Positions 10,229-22,700 of a stretch of 64,000 bases of DNA are shown piece by piece. The DNA comes from Polysphondylium violaceum. Its lineage: Eukaryota > Evosea > Eumycetozoa > Dictyosteliales > Dictyosteliaceae. A model generated the notes under the pieces. It was not told the DNA's origin and did not search any database. It saw only the letters and a list, made by a program, of their open reading frames with translations. The position numbers were made by a program, and so were the translations under genes. Numbering within the stretch: position 1 is the stretch's first letter; every line of letters starts with the position of its first letter. The stretch spans positions 1-64,000 of the forward strand of contig AJWJ01000010.1 of assembly GCA_000277445.1 (NCBI GenBank). Direction: 5' to 3'.

Positions 10229-11982
10229 TTAATAACCTCCTTGATTACCAAAAAGTGATTGAATAATATTATTGTTTGGATTAATATCACCTAACCAATC
10301 TGGATGATCTTGAGATAATTGATCGAAAAAGTATTTACCCATGAGGTAATTTGTAATTTGATTTGGATGGAAACCATCAACTGGTTCAATCAATTCCCAA
10401 GTTTGACCACCTTGAGCAAGCCATTCTTGGTTGATGGCGGCGAATGGGAAATCATAGTATTGCATATCAAAGTGAGTGAAATTATAGTTTTTAATAATGA
10501 CATCATAGACAGCGCTCAAGTCAACGGCTCTTTGACTAGTAGCATCACGAATGGTTTCATTTGGATTCATCCAACCCCAACATGGAGACACTTGGAGACA
10601 ATTTAAAAAGTTGTAAACATTTTCATAGGTGGTACCGATTGGATGTGTACGATTCCATAATGAATCCCACAAAATGCCACCTTGAGCTAAACCAACAAAT
10701 ACTACATGAGATCCCATTGGAAGTTGAGTGTCGAGATATTGTAAAATGGTTAAAATATTCTTTTCAAATTCTTCTGTTGTGGTTTGAGTGTCTAAAGTAT
10801 GATGACCACTGCATACATCGTTACCAATCAATTCCAAAAAGAAGAGAGCTGGTTTATCGTGAGTTTGATTACGGTTGAGTGAAAACATAACCTTGGAAGC
10901 TGTGCCACCAGAGTTGGCGCCATTTACACCAAGATTTTGATAGTCTCTGTGATTGCAAAGATTTCTTTCTCTCATTTGTAAATAAACACTTTGAACTGAA
11001 TATTGAGCAGTTGATGGAACATAACCAGTGTAGGCAGATCTCATTGGCCAATCGACTTCATCTTCGAGGATATCAACAATACCAGCATAAGTGGTAGAAT
11101 TGATTTCAGAGGCATTGAACCATTGAGGTGGGAGTGAGAAATGAGCACCGGCTGAATCACCACTGACAATTGTACCTATAGCACCTGAATTTCCACATAA
11201 AAGATCTTCATATGATTGTTGTTGTTGATTTACACCAAAGATACCATTACAATTCCAATCAATGTTTGGTTCACTCAAGTTTTCAAGAGTACCTGGACGA
11301 ATATTGGCATCAGTGTCATCACAATCTTTACCTCTCCAATTTGAACCTCTAAAGGTATCCATTGGTGAGAATTTATCTTTATCGAGATCATCAATTGGTA
11401 AATGTTCGCTAGTCCAAATATTAATCAATTCTTGGATCCATTGCCATGGGTTTTCTTGAACTTTTGGATCAATTGGATCATATTCTTGATGAACATGTTC
11501 TTCATTGAAATAGTTTGGTGAATTGTTTGGGAATAATCTACATTCTGGTGATGTACAAATGTTTAATGCGTGACAAACGTCATCAGCCTAATTATTTTAG
11601 AAAATTAAAATATACAAAAAGTTAATATATTATTGTTTTAAGTGTGATCACATCTACATACATGATTATATTTATCAAAATAATAAATGATTTGGGAACC
11701 AAAAAGATCAACCAAAAATGTACAAACTGAACCAGCTTTAGATGGGAAAAATGTACAAATTTCATCTAAAGTTTCTTGAATTGATTTTTCATGGATAAAA
11801 GAATATTGTTGAACAAGAGTAAGAGATAAAGTACAAGCAGCACAGTGAGAACCACCATTGACAGCTTTAAGATTATTTGGTAATACAGATTCTGGTAAAG
11901 TAATTGGTACTTTGACTGCACCAATCAAAGCAATACCAGCCAATAATAATAACAAAATTGATGAAAATTTAATGGAATTCAT
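10229..11982 (-). CDS. aoah: Acyloxyacyl hydrolase (AOAH)
   Basis: AOAH removes secondary acyl chains from bacterial lipid A and so detoxifies LPS in endolysosomes or outside the cell. Two exons (11982-11662, 11587-10229) give 559 aa, against 575 in human. The chosen start gives a signal peptide (MNSIKFSSILLLLLAGIALIGA). A saposin-B domain follows with paired cysteines (HCAAC, CTFF, CTFL, CRC-like ends, VCHALNIC). Next comes a calcium-binding linker (GKDCDDTDANIRPG) and a GDSL-type esterase domain with the Ser nucleophile in GDSAGAHF (about Ser252). A conserved ELIGNDVC follows, and the Asp/His pair is in VDGFHPN near residue 511-514. All catalytic features are present. In a bacterivore this fits digestion of Gram-negative prey. 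Confidence 0.95.
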
Positions 11983-12698
11983 TATTTTGTTATTGTTTGT
12001 TGTTGACGTAAAAAAACTATTTCTACGACCCAGCGACACAGTATGAAAAAAAAATTGAAATGGAATTAAAGATTAAGAGTCTCAATCGCTCACGACTGGG
12101 ATTCTTCAAATAATGTCCTACGAAAAAAAAAAAAATAAAAATAAATTCGAAAAAAAAAAACTTTACCTTAAGATATTTTTTGAGAATTTTTTTTATTTTT
12201 TTAATTTGTATTGGGGACAACCAACGCAAGCACTGTCACTCTCAAACGGTGCACCAAAAACAATGGTGTTTTATCAAATCCCACACGCACCCCTCCCAGC
12301 ATATTAGGTGCCTGCTTTTGTGGCACAATGCTAAAAAAAAAAAGTTCTCTTTAGAAATTTCTAGATTTTTTTTATCTGTGGGAAATTCTAATTTTTCATA
12401 TGTGAGATCATCTCACTTTGCACCCGTTCATCAACACACATGCCCCCTCTCATCAATAATGTTAACTCCTTATTCCTATGAAATTGTATATTTTGCAAAG
12501 AGATATTAAATTTCGACTTAGCTTGAATGTATTCCTAGCTATCTCCTAGATATTAATATCAATTCCTATTCCCCCATTTCCCTATATGGTGTATGAGGCT
12601 TTTAGGCTTTTATTTTATTTACTACTATTAGAAATACAAAAAAAAAAAATAATTAAGATAAGAAATTAAATTATGATTATATTATCTTAATTATTTTT
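11983..12698. other. Intergenic, nothing recognised
   Basis: 716 bp containing the 5' flank of the AOAH gene and the 3' flank of the serine dehydratase gene. It has several long A/T homopolymers (about 12121-12200) and one comparatively C-rich patch (about 12410-12450). No coding signal or repeat was seen. Confidence 0.5.
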
Positions 12699-14022
12699 TT
12701 AGTTTGTTGTTGTTGTTGTTGTTGTTGTTAAGCGTGTTGTTAAAAGTGTTTTTGGAATTTCCAATGGGTCGTGTTTTGGTGGATAGGGACATGTGGTTGT
12801 GTGAGTTGAGAAAAGATTTGATAAATGATTCAATTGAGAGATACTTGTGTTATTACCACCACAAACTATAGTCAAAATATTCTTTGGACTGAGCTTTACC
12901 AATTCTGGTACTTTTTTATAAACAGCAGCAAGAGCAGCACCACAGGCTGGCTCTACCAAAACTCTTTCTTGATCTACAAAAGTTAAACATGCTTCGATGG
13001 CCTCTTTATCTGAAACCAAAACAGAAGTGACATTGAATCTTTGAGCAGCCTCCCAGGCATCTTTACAAACTGAACGTGTAGCCAATGTTTTGCAAACACT
13101 AGTTACGTCGCAAACATCCAAGACTGTGTGTTGTTTATTTTGGAAACATTTCCATAAACTGTGTGAACCATAGGTTTCTACGGCAATGACATTTACATCA
13201 CTCCAACCAACTTTTTCTAAACCTTGAAGAATACCGACCAAAAGGCCACCACCACCAACAGAGCAAACGACTACGTCTGGTTTCTCTGTCTTACCATCTA
13301 AATAGTCTTGATAGACCTCCTCAATCATTGTAGAGTGACCCTCCCATAGGACTGGATTGTCGAATGGATGAATATATCCATCGAATCCCTCCTTGTCGGC
13401 AATTTCTCTTGCCAATATATCTGCATCATTCCAAATGTTACCATGTTCAATTACAATGGCACCTTCATCTCTGATTTTTTCTTGAACTTCTTGTGGAATT
13501 CCTTTTGGCAAGACAATTGTGGTTTTAATTCCCAATTTCTTTCCTGCATAGGCCACTGATTTACCTGCATTGCCTCCGCTTGAGCAAATTAAATGTTTAA
13601 CGTTTTTTTCTTTAACAACTTTATTACACTATACACATAGACAAGACAGAGTTGTATATTAATATTTATCTCAATTGATAAACTACTTTATCATATAAAT
13701 ATTTACCAATAATCCTATACCACGAATTTTAAAAGAACCAGATGGCTGTAAAGCATCCAACTTGAGCCAAACCTTTGATCCAGTTTCTTTATATTGTTTT
13801 GAAATGGCAAGTGATTCAACGAGTGGTGTATTTAAATGTAATATTTGATTTTTAGTAGCACTGATATTTTGTAAAAAAAATTTATAAATTAGTACACACC
13901 ACCTTCAAATAAAGAAATGATCTTCAAACTGTTACTATTACGATTGAGTGTGATCATTACCTTAAATTTAAAGTAAGTGATTGAACTGATGGAAGATCTT
14001 CAACTTGAGTAATTTCAATCAT
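12699..14022 (-). CDS. sds: L-serine/threonine dehydratase (PLP fold type II)
   Basis: Converts L-serine (and threonine) to pyruvate (or 2-oxobutyrate) plus ammonia. Three exons (14022-13961, 13860-13707, 13628-12699) give 381 aa. The PLP-binding Lys is K65 in PSGSFKIRG. The substrate loop SSGGNAG and the glycine-rich phosphate loop SVGGGGLLVG are intact, and the end motif VCGGNN is present. The order and spacing match animal-type SDS rather than serine racemase, although the two are close. The C-terminus carries a Thr run typical of dictyostelid proteins, encoded by a TTG repeat at about 12704-12729. It is likely cytosolic. The neighbouring arginine deiminase also handles amino-acid nitrogen. 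Confidence 0.93.
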
Positions 14023-14651
14023 TTTGTATATAAATTTGTTTAGATATGATAATATGTGTTTAGGGTATAGGTTTTAAATATTGATTATTATTGATTTGAT
14101 GGGATGGAGTATGTTAAAGTTGAGTTTATATAAACAAACGACACAAAAAACACACAAGTAATGGGGTAAAATTTTGATTGATGAGAGTAAATTTCAGAGT
14201 TATTAAAAATTTAAAAAATGATTATTTTCAATTTGATTGCCAATATGGTAAATAGATTAAAGCTGTGTCCTTTAAAGTGTTTTCTTTAAAATTAAAACAG
14301 TGGGTGAAAAATAATGTGTGTGAGAGAAACGCAAATAATGTAATCCAAAATCGATATTCTAAATTTTGGTGTGCAAAATGTGACACAATAAAATTTTAAA
14401 AAAACGAAAAAAAAAAAATTTATAAAAAAAAAAGTTATCACACACATCATGTGTGTAAAGAAATCTCGAATAGTTGAAATTTCAAAATATATCTCCTAGA
14501 GATTTTTGAAAAATATTATTGCTTGTTTATCATAGTATGAATTAATAATAATAATTAATTAACAATTAGAACAGCCTGGTACATGATGTTTGTTGTGGGT
14601 GTAGATTTTAAACGGGTGCAAAAGTAATTTCAAAATGTAATAATTATTTAT
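14023..14651. other. Intergenic with one palindrome
   Basis: 629 bp: the 5' flank of the serine dehydratase gene and the 3' flank of the deiminase gene. It holds an inverted repeat with 8-bp arms (ACACACAT and ATGTGTGT, 14440-14456) and several A tracts. No gene is seen. Confidence 0.5.
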
Positions 14652-17217
14652 TTATAATAATTGACCAATCATACCAATTAAACCGTGTCCACCAACAGAT
14701 TCCAAGTTTGTCAAATCACAGTGAATAATAGTATCTTCAGTTTGAGTAAGAGTGTCGATTTGTTCTTTGGTGAATTGATTAAAACATTTGTCGGACATGA
14801 CGAGACAAACTTTGGAGTTGGCACCTTTGAGTTCAACAACTTTGGCACAAGAGCTCTCCATTTGACCTTGGGTAATGACAACAACCTTTTTCTTGGTTTC
14901 ATAAAGTTGATTTAAAACAGTTTCAGACTCAGTGAGTGAAAGGGCCTCTGGACAAAAGATGGCGCATTTTTCACCAACGAAAAGAAAACTGTTGGCTGGA
15001 GATGAGGTTTTCATTTTAATGACTTTGTATCCCAATGTGGTGGCCCAGAGATCAACTACTTTTGAAGAATAGACTTTATCATCAATAGAGCAATAAGCAA
15101 TCTTGTTTTTTCTGTCTAAAACAATGCCAGAGAAATTCAAGAATTCACCATTGGTGGCAGGGGCAGTGTCGTTGCTGTTATGTTGATCTGGATGATTATT
15201 AATAAACTCTTGGACTGTAGTTTCAATGACTCTGAGATCACCATTTTCGCATGGTGTGAAATCCAAGCATTTTGTGTATTTTGGAAGGAAGGCATAGTTG
15301 AGAATATCAGATCTTCTTTCTCTTCTTTTGGCAGCGCTTGCCAATGGATAGATGACAAGGGTGTTGTTGTCGTGAGTAGAGAACCATTCAGAAACAAAGA
15401 CTGCTTGATCGGTACGGTGGAATGGTTCGTGACAAAAGAGATGAATATCAATACCGGCTTTGGTTAAAACATTGTGAAGTTTGGAAAAATCGTCCAATAC
15501 TGCTTGTCTAGTTTGCCTGATAATGTGAGCGTTCATCAATTCACTTCCGATTCTTGGTCTGACAAAATAGGTTGGTGCAACCATGACAATTTTATCTGAA
15601 CCGTTGGAGGGTTGTTTACGAAGAGTAGAGCTTGGTGAGGTTGGGAGGCTTGAGTCTGAATCTGATGATGAGGAATTACTGATGGTAGAAGCTTGTGTGA
15701 AATCTATAATCTTTGATTCAGTGCTCTTTCTTGAAATAACTTGAGAGCAACAGTGAACGGAACCATACATTTTAGTTACGGTTCTAAAATCTACAAAAAG
15801 CAATTGATTGTTGGTCTTTGTCGAACGAGCAATGGTTTTGGCGGTGGCTTTATCGACGACAATGAATTTACCATTACCAATATTGAGACCGTTGCAACCA
15901 TAGTCCTTTTGATTTTGATCAGAGGCATAGACCAAATCAAAGCCTTCTTGGATCAAGTATTTAGAGTACTCGATATCATGGCGATTGAGAGAGTATTTGC
16001 CAGTGAGTGGATCCCTTACGTATTCATCGACCAAACGTTTCATTGGTGATTCTTCACCGCAAATATCTTCGAGTATCAACATGACCTTTTCATCAATCAA
16101 ATTGCAAACTGTATCCAAATGCATTCTTTGTTGATTGACATCAAAGTAATCTTTGACAACGGCAACTCTTTCAGTGCCAAACCAATCTCTATCCATCATA
16201 TATTGAACTGCATAAAAGTTTGATCTTAAACCAACACCAATAAAACAAAGATCCTCTCCACATGGATAAAAATCACCACCCTCTAATTTTCCAGGTTCTG
16301 GAATTTCACCTACAATTGGTAAACCTAAAATTTGGAAACAAAGTTTCATCACTTGAACCTCTGGTGATCTAATTGGTGAGCTAAGATTAGCCATAACTAT
16401 ACCTCTTGCTGTAGTAATTTGTTGATCTCTTTGAAATACTAAATTTACCAATGGTTTACTGTATTAAATTATAATTGTTGTTAAAATGAATGAATTAGAA
16501 TTATTCATAATAATACTACAACTTACAATGAATATTCAGTGGCTAAAAGTTCGGTATCTCTTTCAGATTTACGTAATTTAATGGTTGGTCTAGTTAAAAT
16601 GACTTCAACCAATTGTTCATTACTCATTGATTCTATACATTTCTTTTTATATTGATCTGAAACCAATTCTTTATCAACTTCACCCAATTCATTTTCATCT
16701 TGTTGATCATCTAATTTATAAATGATAGATTTAAAAGCAAAATCTTCCAATTTAACACGATGTTGAATATCTTCTGTTTTTTGATCAAACTAAATTTATA
16801 TATAGTTGCGTTGTTATTATAATTGTACAGCAGTAATAATCTACAACCCAACAAATACTTACTGAACCAGTTAAAATTTCTCTCACTGTATAAACAGTGC
16901 ATCCTTCTTTTTCTAAAAGTTCTCTGAATTTCATATGTTCTTGTTGAGCTTTTGAAATATCTAATGGTTCTTCATAAAGGGAACCATTTGGATGAATACT
17001 ACCCATCCATTGTGGTAATGATGGTTCATTTAACTATAGAATAAGGTATTGTTGAATGTATTAATATCATATCTTGACAATTTTGATGAAATATCACACA
17101 TACAATAACAACTTGAGCAGTATCATTCTCGTGAACTTGATTGAAATTCAATTCATGATAAATGCTCGAAAGTGACATCAAAGATGACGATTTTGGTAAT
17201 TGATTTGATTTCTTCAT
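14652..17217 (-). CDS. Arginine deiminase fused to a degenerate CtlX-like amidinotransferase domain
   Basis: Four exons (17217-17104, 17033-16863, 16799-16528, 16458-14652) give 787 aa, nearly twice the size of bacterial arginine deiminase. Residues about 30-430 match arginine deiminase (arginine to citrulline plus ammonia). Visible features are FQRDQ (Asp196), EGGDF (about 246-249), MHLDTV (His299) and the nucleophile Cys422 in YGSVHCCSQ. A Ser-rich linker (about 430-470) leads to a second pentein-fold domain (about 475-787). It resembles citrulline-metabolising CtlX-type hydrolases: MVAPTYFVRP, DQAVFVSEW, FSGIVLDRKNKIAYCS and a final VGGHGLIGMIG. The His and Cys expected in that second domain appear to be replaced, so it is probably regulatory or structural. 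No targeting signal is obvious. Confidence 0.88.
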
Positions 17218-17920
17218 ATTATTATTACTACTGTTTAATCCGAGATATTTGAAATTTATGATTGATGTGTAAATTTATAAATAGTTTTGATAGAAAAAAA
17301 AAAAAAAAAACTAAATTTAGTGATGTGTGTGAGTGGGGTGGATAGAAATGTTTTTTAATATTTGAATATCTTTTGTGATGCAAATCAAACACAGTATCTT
17401 CTACTAAAGTAGAAAAAAAAATCATCATTTTTCGTTATTCAAAAAAAACAAAAAGAAATTTAGGAAAAAAAAAAAATAAAAACAAATGAAAATTTTTCGC
17501 TTTCATTTTCTGTCTTTCGAGCAACAAAGATGGTGTCGTTTCATTTTAAATGGATTCCATAGATGAGATATTCAGATTTAAAAATATAAAGGTGTTTAAA
17601 TAAATTATTCTGTATCACCAATGAATACTATATTTTTAACTTGAATGATAGAACAATAGTTATTTATTTTTTATCGGAAATGGAAGAATAAAATTATTAT
17701 TATTTTATTCCAAAGTCACCAGGAATGAAGTGAAAATGTTTTTATTGAATATTGAATGATGAACAGGATATGATAAATACTCACCAAAAGAATTGATTAT
17801 GTTTCAAGATAATAAATATCCTTTAAACTTGAGCAAATAGATGGAAATAAATAAACAGTACTCCAAGATAATCTTTAATTTTTTTTTTAAAATTCAACAA
17901 ACGTTTATTAATTAAAAAAT
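17218..17920. other. Intergenic, nothing recognised
   Basis: 703 bp between the start of the deiminase gene and the 3' end of the rps4 gene. It is mostly A/T homopolymers. A TATA-like TTTATAAATAG on the plus strand (about 17273-17283) has no gene downstream. No ncRNA signal was found. Confidence 0.45.
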
Positions 17921-19138
17921 TTAAGCAACGATGTCAACTTTTTCACCACGCTTCTTGAGGGAGGCGTTTCTTTCGTCGACACGAGAACGTCTGACACCTT
18001 TACCAGCTGGGAGGGAGACAAAGGTTTGGTTGGCTTTACCGATGACGAAAACGTTGGAGAGACGGGTGGCGAATTGATGACCAGCAGTATCGGTGACGTG
18101 GACAATATCGAAGGAACCTGGATGTCTTTCACGGTGAGTGATAGCACCAACACGACCAAGATTGTGACCACCAACAATCATACATAAGTTGTTGTTTTCG
18201 AATGGGATGAAAGCAGTGATTTTACCGGATTCAATGTCGATCTTGACGGTGTCGTGGAGTTTGATGGATGGATCTGGGTAACGGATGGTACGACCGTCAT
18301 CAGTGTGGACGTATGGGATACCTTGGTTACCGGTTTCGACCTTGGTGACACGAGCTAATTTGAATTTAGCTTCTTCTGGGGTGATTCTTTGGAGGGTGAA
18401 TCTACCTTTTGGATCGAATAATAAACGGAAGTTTTCTTTGGTTTGTTCGATGGTGATGACATCCATGAAACCAGCTGGGTAGTTTGGATCAGTACGAACT
18501 TTACCGTCGACTTTGACTAATCTTTGCATAAGGATGAGGGTGACTTCCTTTTTGGTGAGGGCATACTTTAATCTGTTTCTCAAGATTAAGATGAGTGGGA
18601 GACACTCTCTTAATTTGTGTGGACCGGAGCTTGGTCTTGGAGCCCATTTACCGGATAATTTGTCAAGCATCCAGTGATTTGGAGCTGCTAATCTCTTTAA
18701 GTGTTTCTTTGGTCCACGAGCCTATAATAGAAAATTAGGGTGATAGGTATGTTAATTAAATGTATTCATTTCAACACTGACAGGTTCTGTGTGAATGGTT
18801 ACTTTTAAAACATAAATGTGTAGGAATTACATAGTCGTTGGTTTCCCATCAACTATAACCTTTTCTGTATCATCTTGAGAGCTCTAGACACTACATACAA
18901 TGTAGAGATGAGCAGATGAAACAACCAATCATTGATAAACTATGATGTCACCACCAAGTATCATCAAATGTGTTGGAATTAGAGCAAGGCACGCTATCAC
19001 GCTTAATTCTATATTATATGTAATGATATCTGATGGGGGTGTAGATTATCATTGATATCGTATAGATAACTCTATAATGATACAGATATTATGTGAGGTG
19101 AGGGGTTGGGATACGGTTGTATTATTGATTCATACCAT
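17921..19138 (-). CDS. rps4: 40S ribosomal protein S4 (eS4)
   Basis: Small-subunit ribosomal protein, 267 aa (human 263). The main exon, 18721-17921, starts at [20 protein letters not shown]. It contains the RS4 N-terminal region, an S4 RNA-binding domain ([16 protein letters not shown]), the central domain and a KOW-type C-terminal part ([12 protein letters not shown]). The start codon is best placed as an exon that is only ATG (19138-19136), spliced by a GTATGA donor over a 414-nt intron to GCTCGTGG. This is inferred from the missing Met and the well-known protein start. Codon use is markedly more biased than in neighbours, as expected for a highly expressed gene. The intron is several times longer than others here. 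Confidence 0.93.
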
Positions 19139-19752
19139 CTTTGTTTATTGATTGTGCAAAAAGATCGATAAAAATTTTTTTACTTCCCCTTTCTACTAGT
19201 AGGCCTTGGCGAGCCATCAAATTTTTTCGGTCGCGAAAAAAAAAATTGAAAAAAAAAAAATTGAAAAAAAAATAATTTTATTGATTTTTTTTACAGAGGA
19301 GATGTGGTAACGTACCCCACCCCACCACAGATCTTTGTCTTGGGTGATGTGATAAACAATTAAATATCTTTAAGCATATGAATTACATTATCGTATTGTT
19401 TATCATTCTTGAGGCTCTGCACTAAACAAGAGTAGAACTGTTATTACTATTATTGTATTTAAGACACATGCACCTTATGTTTTATCGTTTTATCAATTGA
19501 CGATATGAGAATGTAGTTATGTGTCAATACATAATAAGGTAAAAAAAACTTGAGGTCGGTTTAGTTGGAAAGTCCAATATAAGTGAGGGAATAAACTACC
19601 AACAAAAAGTTAATAATAGTTGTTAAGTTTTCAGGAATATAGAAAAAAAAAAAAAAATTACATTTAAAATTTTAACATTCATCCCCTAACGGTTAAAAAT
19701 CTTATCAGCGATATACCTTAGATTCACAACATCATATAATGAAAGAATAATC
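19139..19752. other. Divergent intergenic between rps4 and the IRE-like kinase
   Basis: 614 bp shared as 5' flank by two genes. It contains repeated A8-12TTG units (about 19235-19275) next to TCGGTCGCG, unusually G/C-rich for this sequence and within 100 bp of the rps4 start. A second A tract lies at 19641-19656. No other gene is seen. Confidence 0.5.
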
Positions 19753-22700
19753 ATGAAGAAAAAACAAACAGATTCAACAAACAACAACAACAACAACAAT
19801 AGTAATAGTAGCAGTAATAGTAATAATAGTAGCGATGGCAATGACGATAGCAGCAATAACTATCCAGTTGAATTGGAGTATTTTCTAGAAATATCGGATA
19901 GATACACATTGTTTTTTGACTACTTTAAAGGTGATTTGATTTTCTTGAAAAAGACATTTCACCTCCGTCCCTTGCCTGAAAGCAATGAGATTTCCAAAAG
20001 ACTCGACAACAACACTCGTGTATTGACAGAACTAAGAGATGCAATTATAAACACGGGTCGCAGGTTAAAGACAGAGTTTGAGGAATTTGAATCGAGTGGT
20101 GCGTTTAAAATCAAGTCATTGGGACCGTTGGTCAGAAGGATTAAAGATAAAGCAGATCCTCTACTTCAACAATTGGAAGACGATGCTAGGTTTTATGCAG
20201 AATTACTAGGGGATACAGAGAACCAATATGTTGCGTCATTAAATCAAAGTAATAGGCCAAAAACCAAACTGTTGTTCAAGATAGAGGGTAAGAGTTTAAC
20301 AGATTCTTTTTATTCCATTCTTCAAGGAATGTTACATAGGAGGGAGAAGACAAAGAATAATAATAGTAGCAATAGCAAGAATAATAGTAAACAAAACAAG
20401 GCATCACCAAATTTAAATAATAGTAATAACAACAACAATAGCAATAGCAAAAGCGACAGCAAAAATAAAAATACAAGTACGAGTAAGAATAATCTCGAGA
20501 ATATAAATTTATTAAGTCAGACAGAGTTGATAAAAGAAATAGAGAAATTAAATATAGAGAAAGAAGCAGATCAAAATGAATTGGGTTCAGAGGAAGAAGA
20601 GTTATTCAATGATGCCGTTAAAACTAAAAAGTTTTATAGTATGTATCTTTTGTTATTGTATAAGCAAGAGTAGAGATGATTATTAATACCAATGTAATAT
20701 TGTAGAAAGAGCAATGATATCAAATACACAGACCTATAATAAAAAAGACAGTATGTTAATTGAGGACTTGAATGAATATAAATCAATGTTGCTTGAAAAT
20801 TTAGAGAAATTAAATTTTGATTTTCAGTCATTGTTTAGCAGTAGAGTCAGAGGTGGCGATGAAAAGATTGACAAGTTTTGGACAATTGGAAAGGATGATG
20901 CCGATTTAGCATTCAATTTGTTTATGGTTGAAGTATTGGTCATTATGTCTGGTAAATTGAGTAATGATACACCAACATTTACTCAATTCAAACAACATTA
21001 CAGTTCAATCAATGATAGTGGGTAAGTGTTTATTGATAACCACCAGCAGACAATTCATAGCAGTAGATATTAATTATTAACATAATCAATCAATCAATAT
21101 AGTGAAACAATTATTAGACAATCATTGGCAGATACAAAATTGACAAATACAATTGGTCAAATATTTGATATTTATCTTAGTGTACAGGATTACTCGATAG
21201 TGCAGTTTTTTTATATATTTTCAACATGGATGCCATTAGAGGTGTTGGGTCATTTTTTGTCTGGGTTTTATCAATATTCATGTCCAGAGAATCGTTTTTC
21301 ATTGGCAACATTGTCTGCGATATTGGTTGCACATGGCACTGATTTTAGATTGCAAACCATTCAAACGGCGTGCAAAGAGGGCAATACTTGGTTCAATATC
21401 TATGAAAATAGTTTTATTTTTGACAATTGCGAGGAATTCAAGTTGCTCTATTGCGAGGAACTGGATCCCGTGAGTGCGAATCCCTTCAACTCAAATTTCA
21501 ACTTTTGGAAAAATGTCATTGACAATGATTGTATAAAGATTGCAGAATATGCTCAAAAGAATTTAGGTTACTATAATCGATACGACGAAAAGGCATTGAT
21601 ATTCCTCGTCGAGTACTGTGGAAAGACATTTAATTCGCGCATGGCAAAGATATTCTTGTCAAAGTTTCCCGAGATGCGTTCGTCACGATTCAACAAGCAG
21701 ACACGACCACTCGTGTTGGATTTGGACAAGTATGAGAGTGTGGCGTCCAAACAGGTGGCAGCATTTGTCGAGTTGATGTCTGAGTTTGGCATTCCAGCAA
21801 CCACCAACGACACTCAGTTCAATATCCTCACAAAGATCCTCATGTACAACGACCCCTTGGTTCTGGGAGCCATTCTCAAAAATTTGGTCACCTGCCAACA
21901 ACCCCTTCAAGTGGACGACATTTACTTGTTGATGATGATCAACAAGCCCGAGTACTACCAATCGCTGGTGCTGCTCCACTCTTACTACACCATTCCACCC
22001 AAATTCCAAGGCCGTGAGCCATATATATTTTTTGCAGGCTCTGAGCTCATTCTCGGGTTCCTTTTAAACATTCATGAAAACATCAAAGACACCATCGATA
22101 TTCAAGACTGGATTGGCGCAGTGTTGGGCACAGGCAGATACACTGAAGACTCACTTTTCCAAGCCTATCCAACCATTTGCGAGCTCTCGCACAAAGGCAA
22201 ATATACGAGAACTCTCAATATCCTCGAGTTCCAGTTTCTCATGTCACACGAAGAGGGAATGAAATACATTATCAAAAGATTTTTACCAATTCCATTTGAA
22301 AAGTATCACGAGTACCAAAAACAAGATCTTCTCTTTATCTTTGAATCCCATGTGATGAAGCGAAAAGCCATTCGAACCAAAGAATCCATCCAGGCAGAAC
22401 TAGATTTACTTCAACTTGAGGAGAATGAAAAGAAACAAAAGAAATTAAAACTACAACAAAAATTAAAGCAACTAAAATTAAAAAATAGTCCCAAGAAACA
22501 AGACAAAGAGAAGGATAAAGAAAAGGGAGAGGAAAAAGAAAAGGAAAAGGAAAAAGAGAAATTACAACCACAACAACAACAAAAGTCACCACAAAGTAGT
22601 TCAAATCAAAATCAAAATCAAAAACAAAAATCAACAACCACGACAACAACCACAACAACCACAACAGCCAAATCACCAAACAAATCAACAATTTTAAATG

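Noticed and set aside
18808-18900. H/ACA snoRNA-like pattern on the minus strand in the rps4 intron (hairpin, ACAGAA box, hairpin, ACA).
   Set aside because: The two hairpins are only about 35-40 nt, too short for a usual H/ACA RNA, and the stems are imperfect. Kept only as part of the general intron finding.
19208-19217. ATGGCTCG on the minus strand that looks like the start of rps4.
   Set aside because: The following codons do not match ribosomal protein S4 and no splice site joins it in frame. The ATG-only exon at 19136-19138 fits better.
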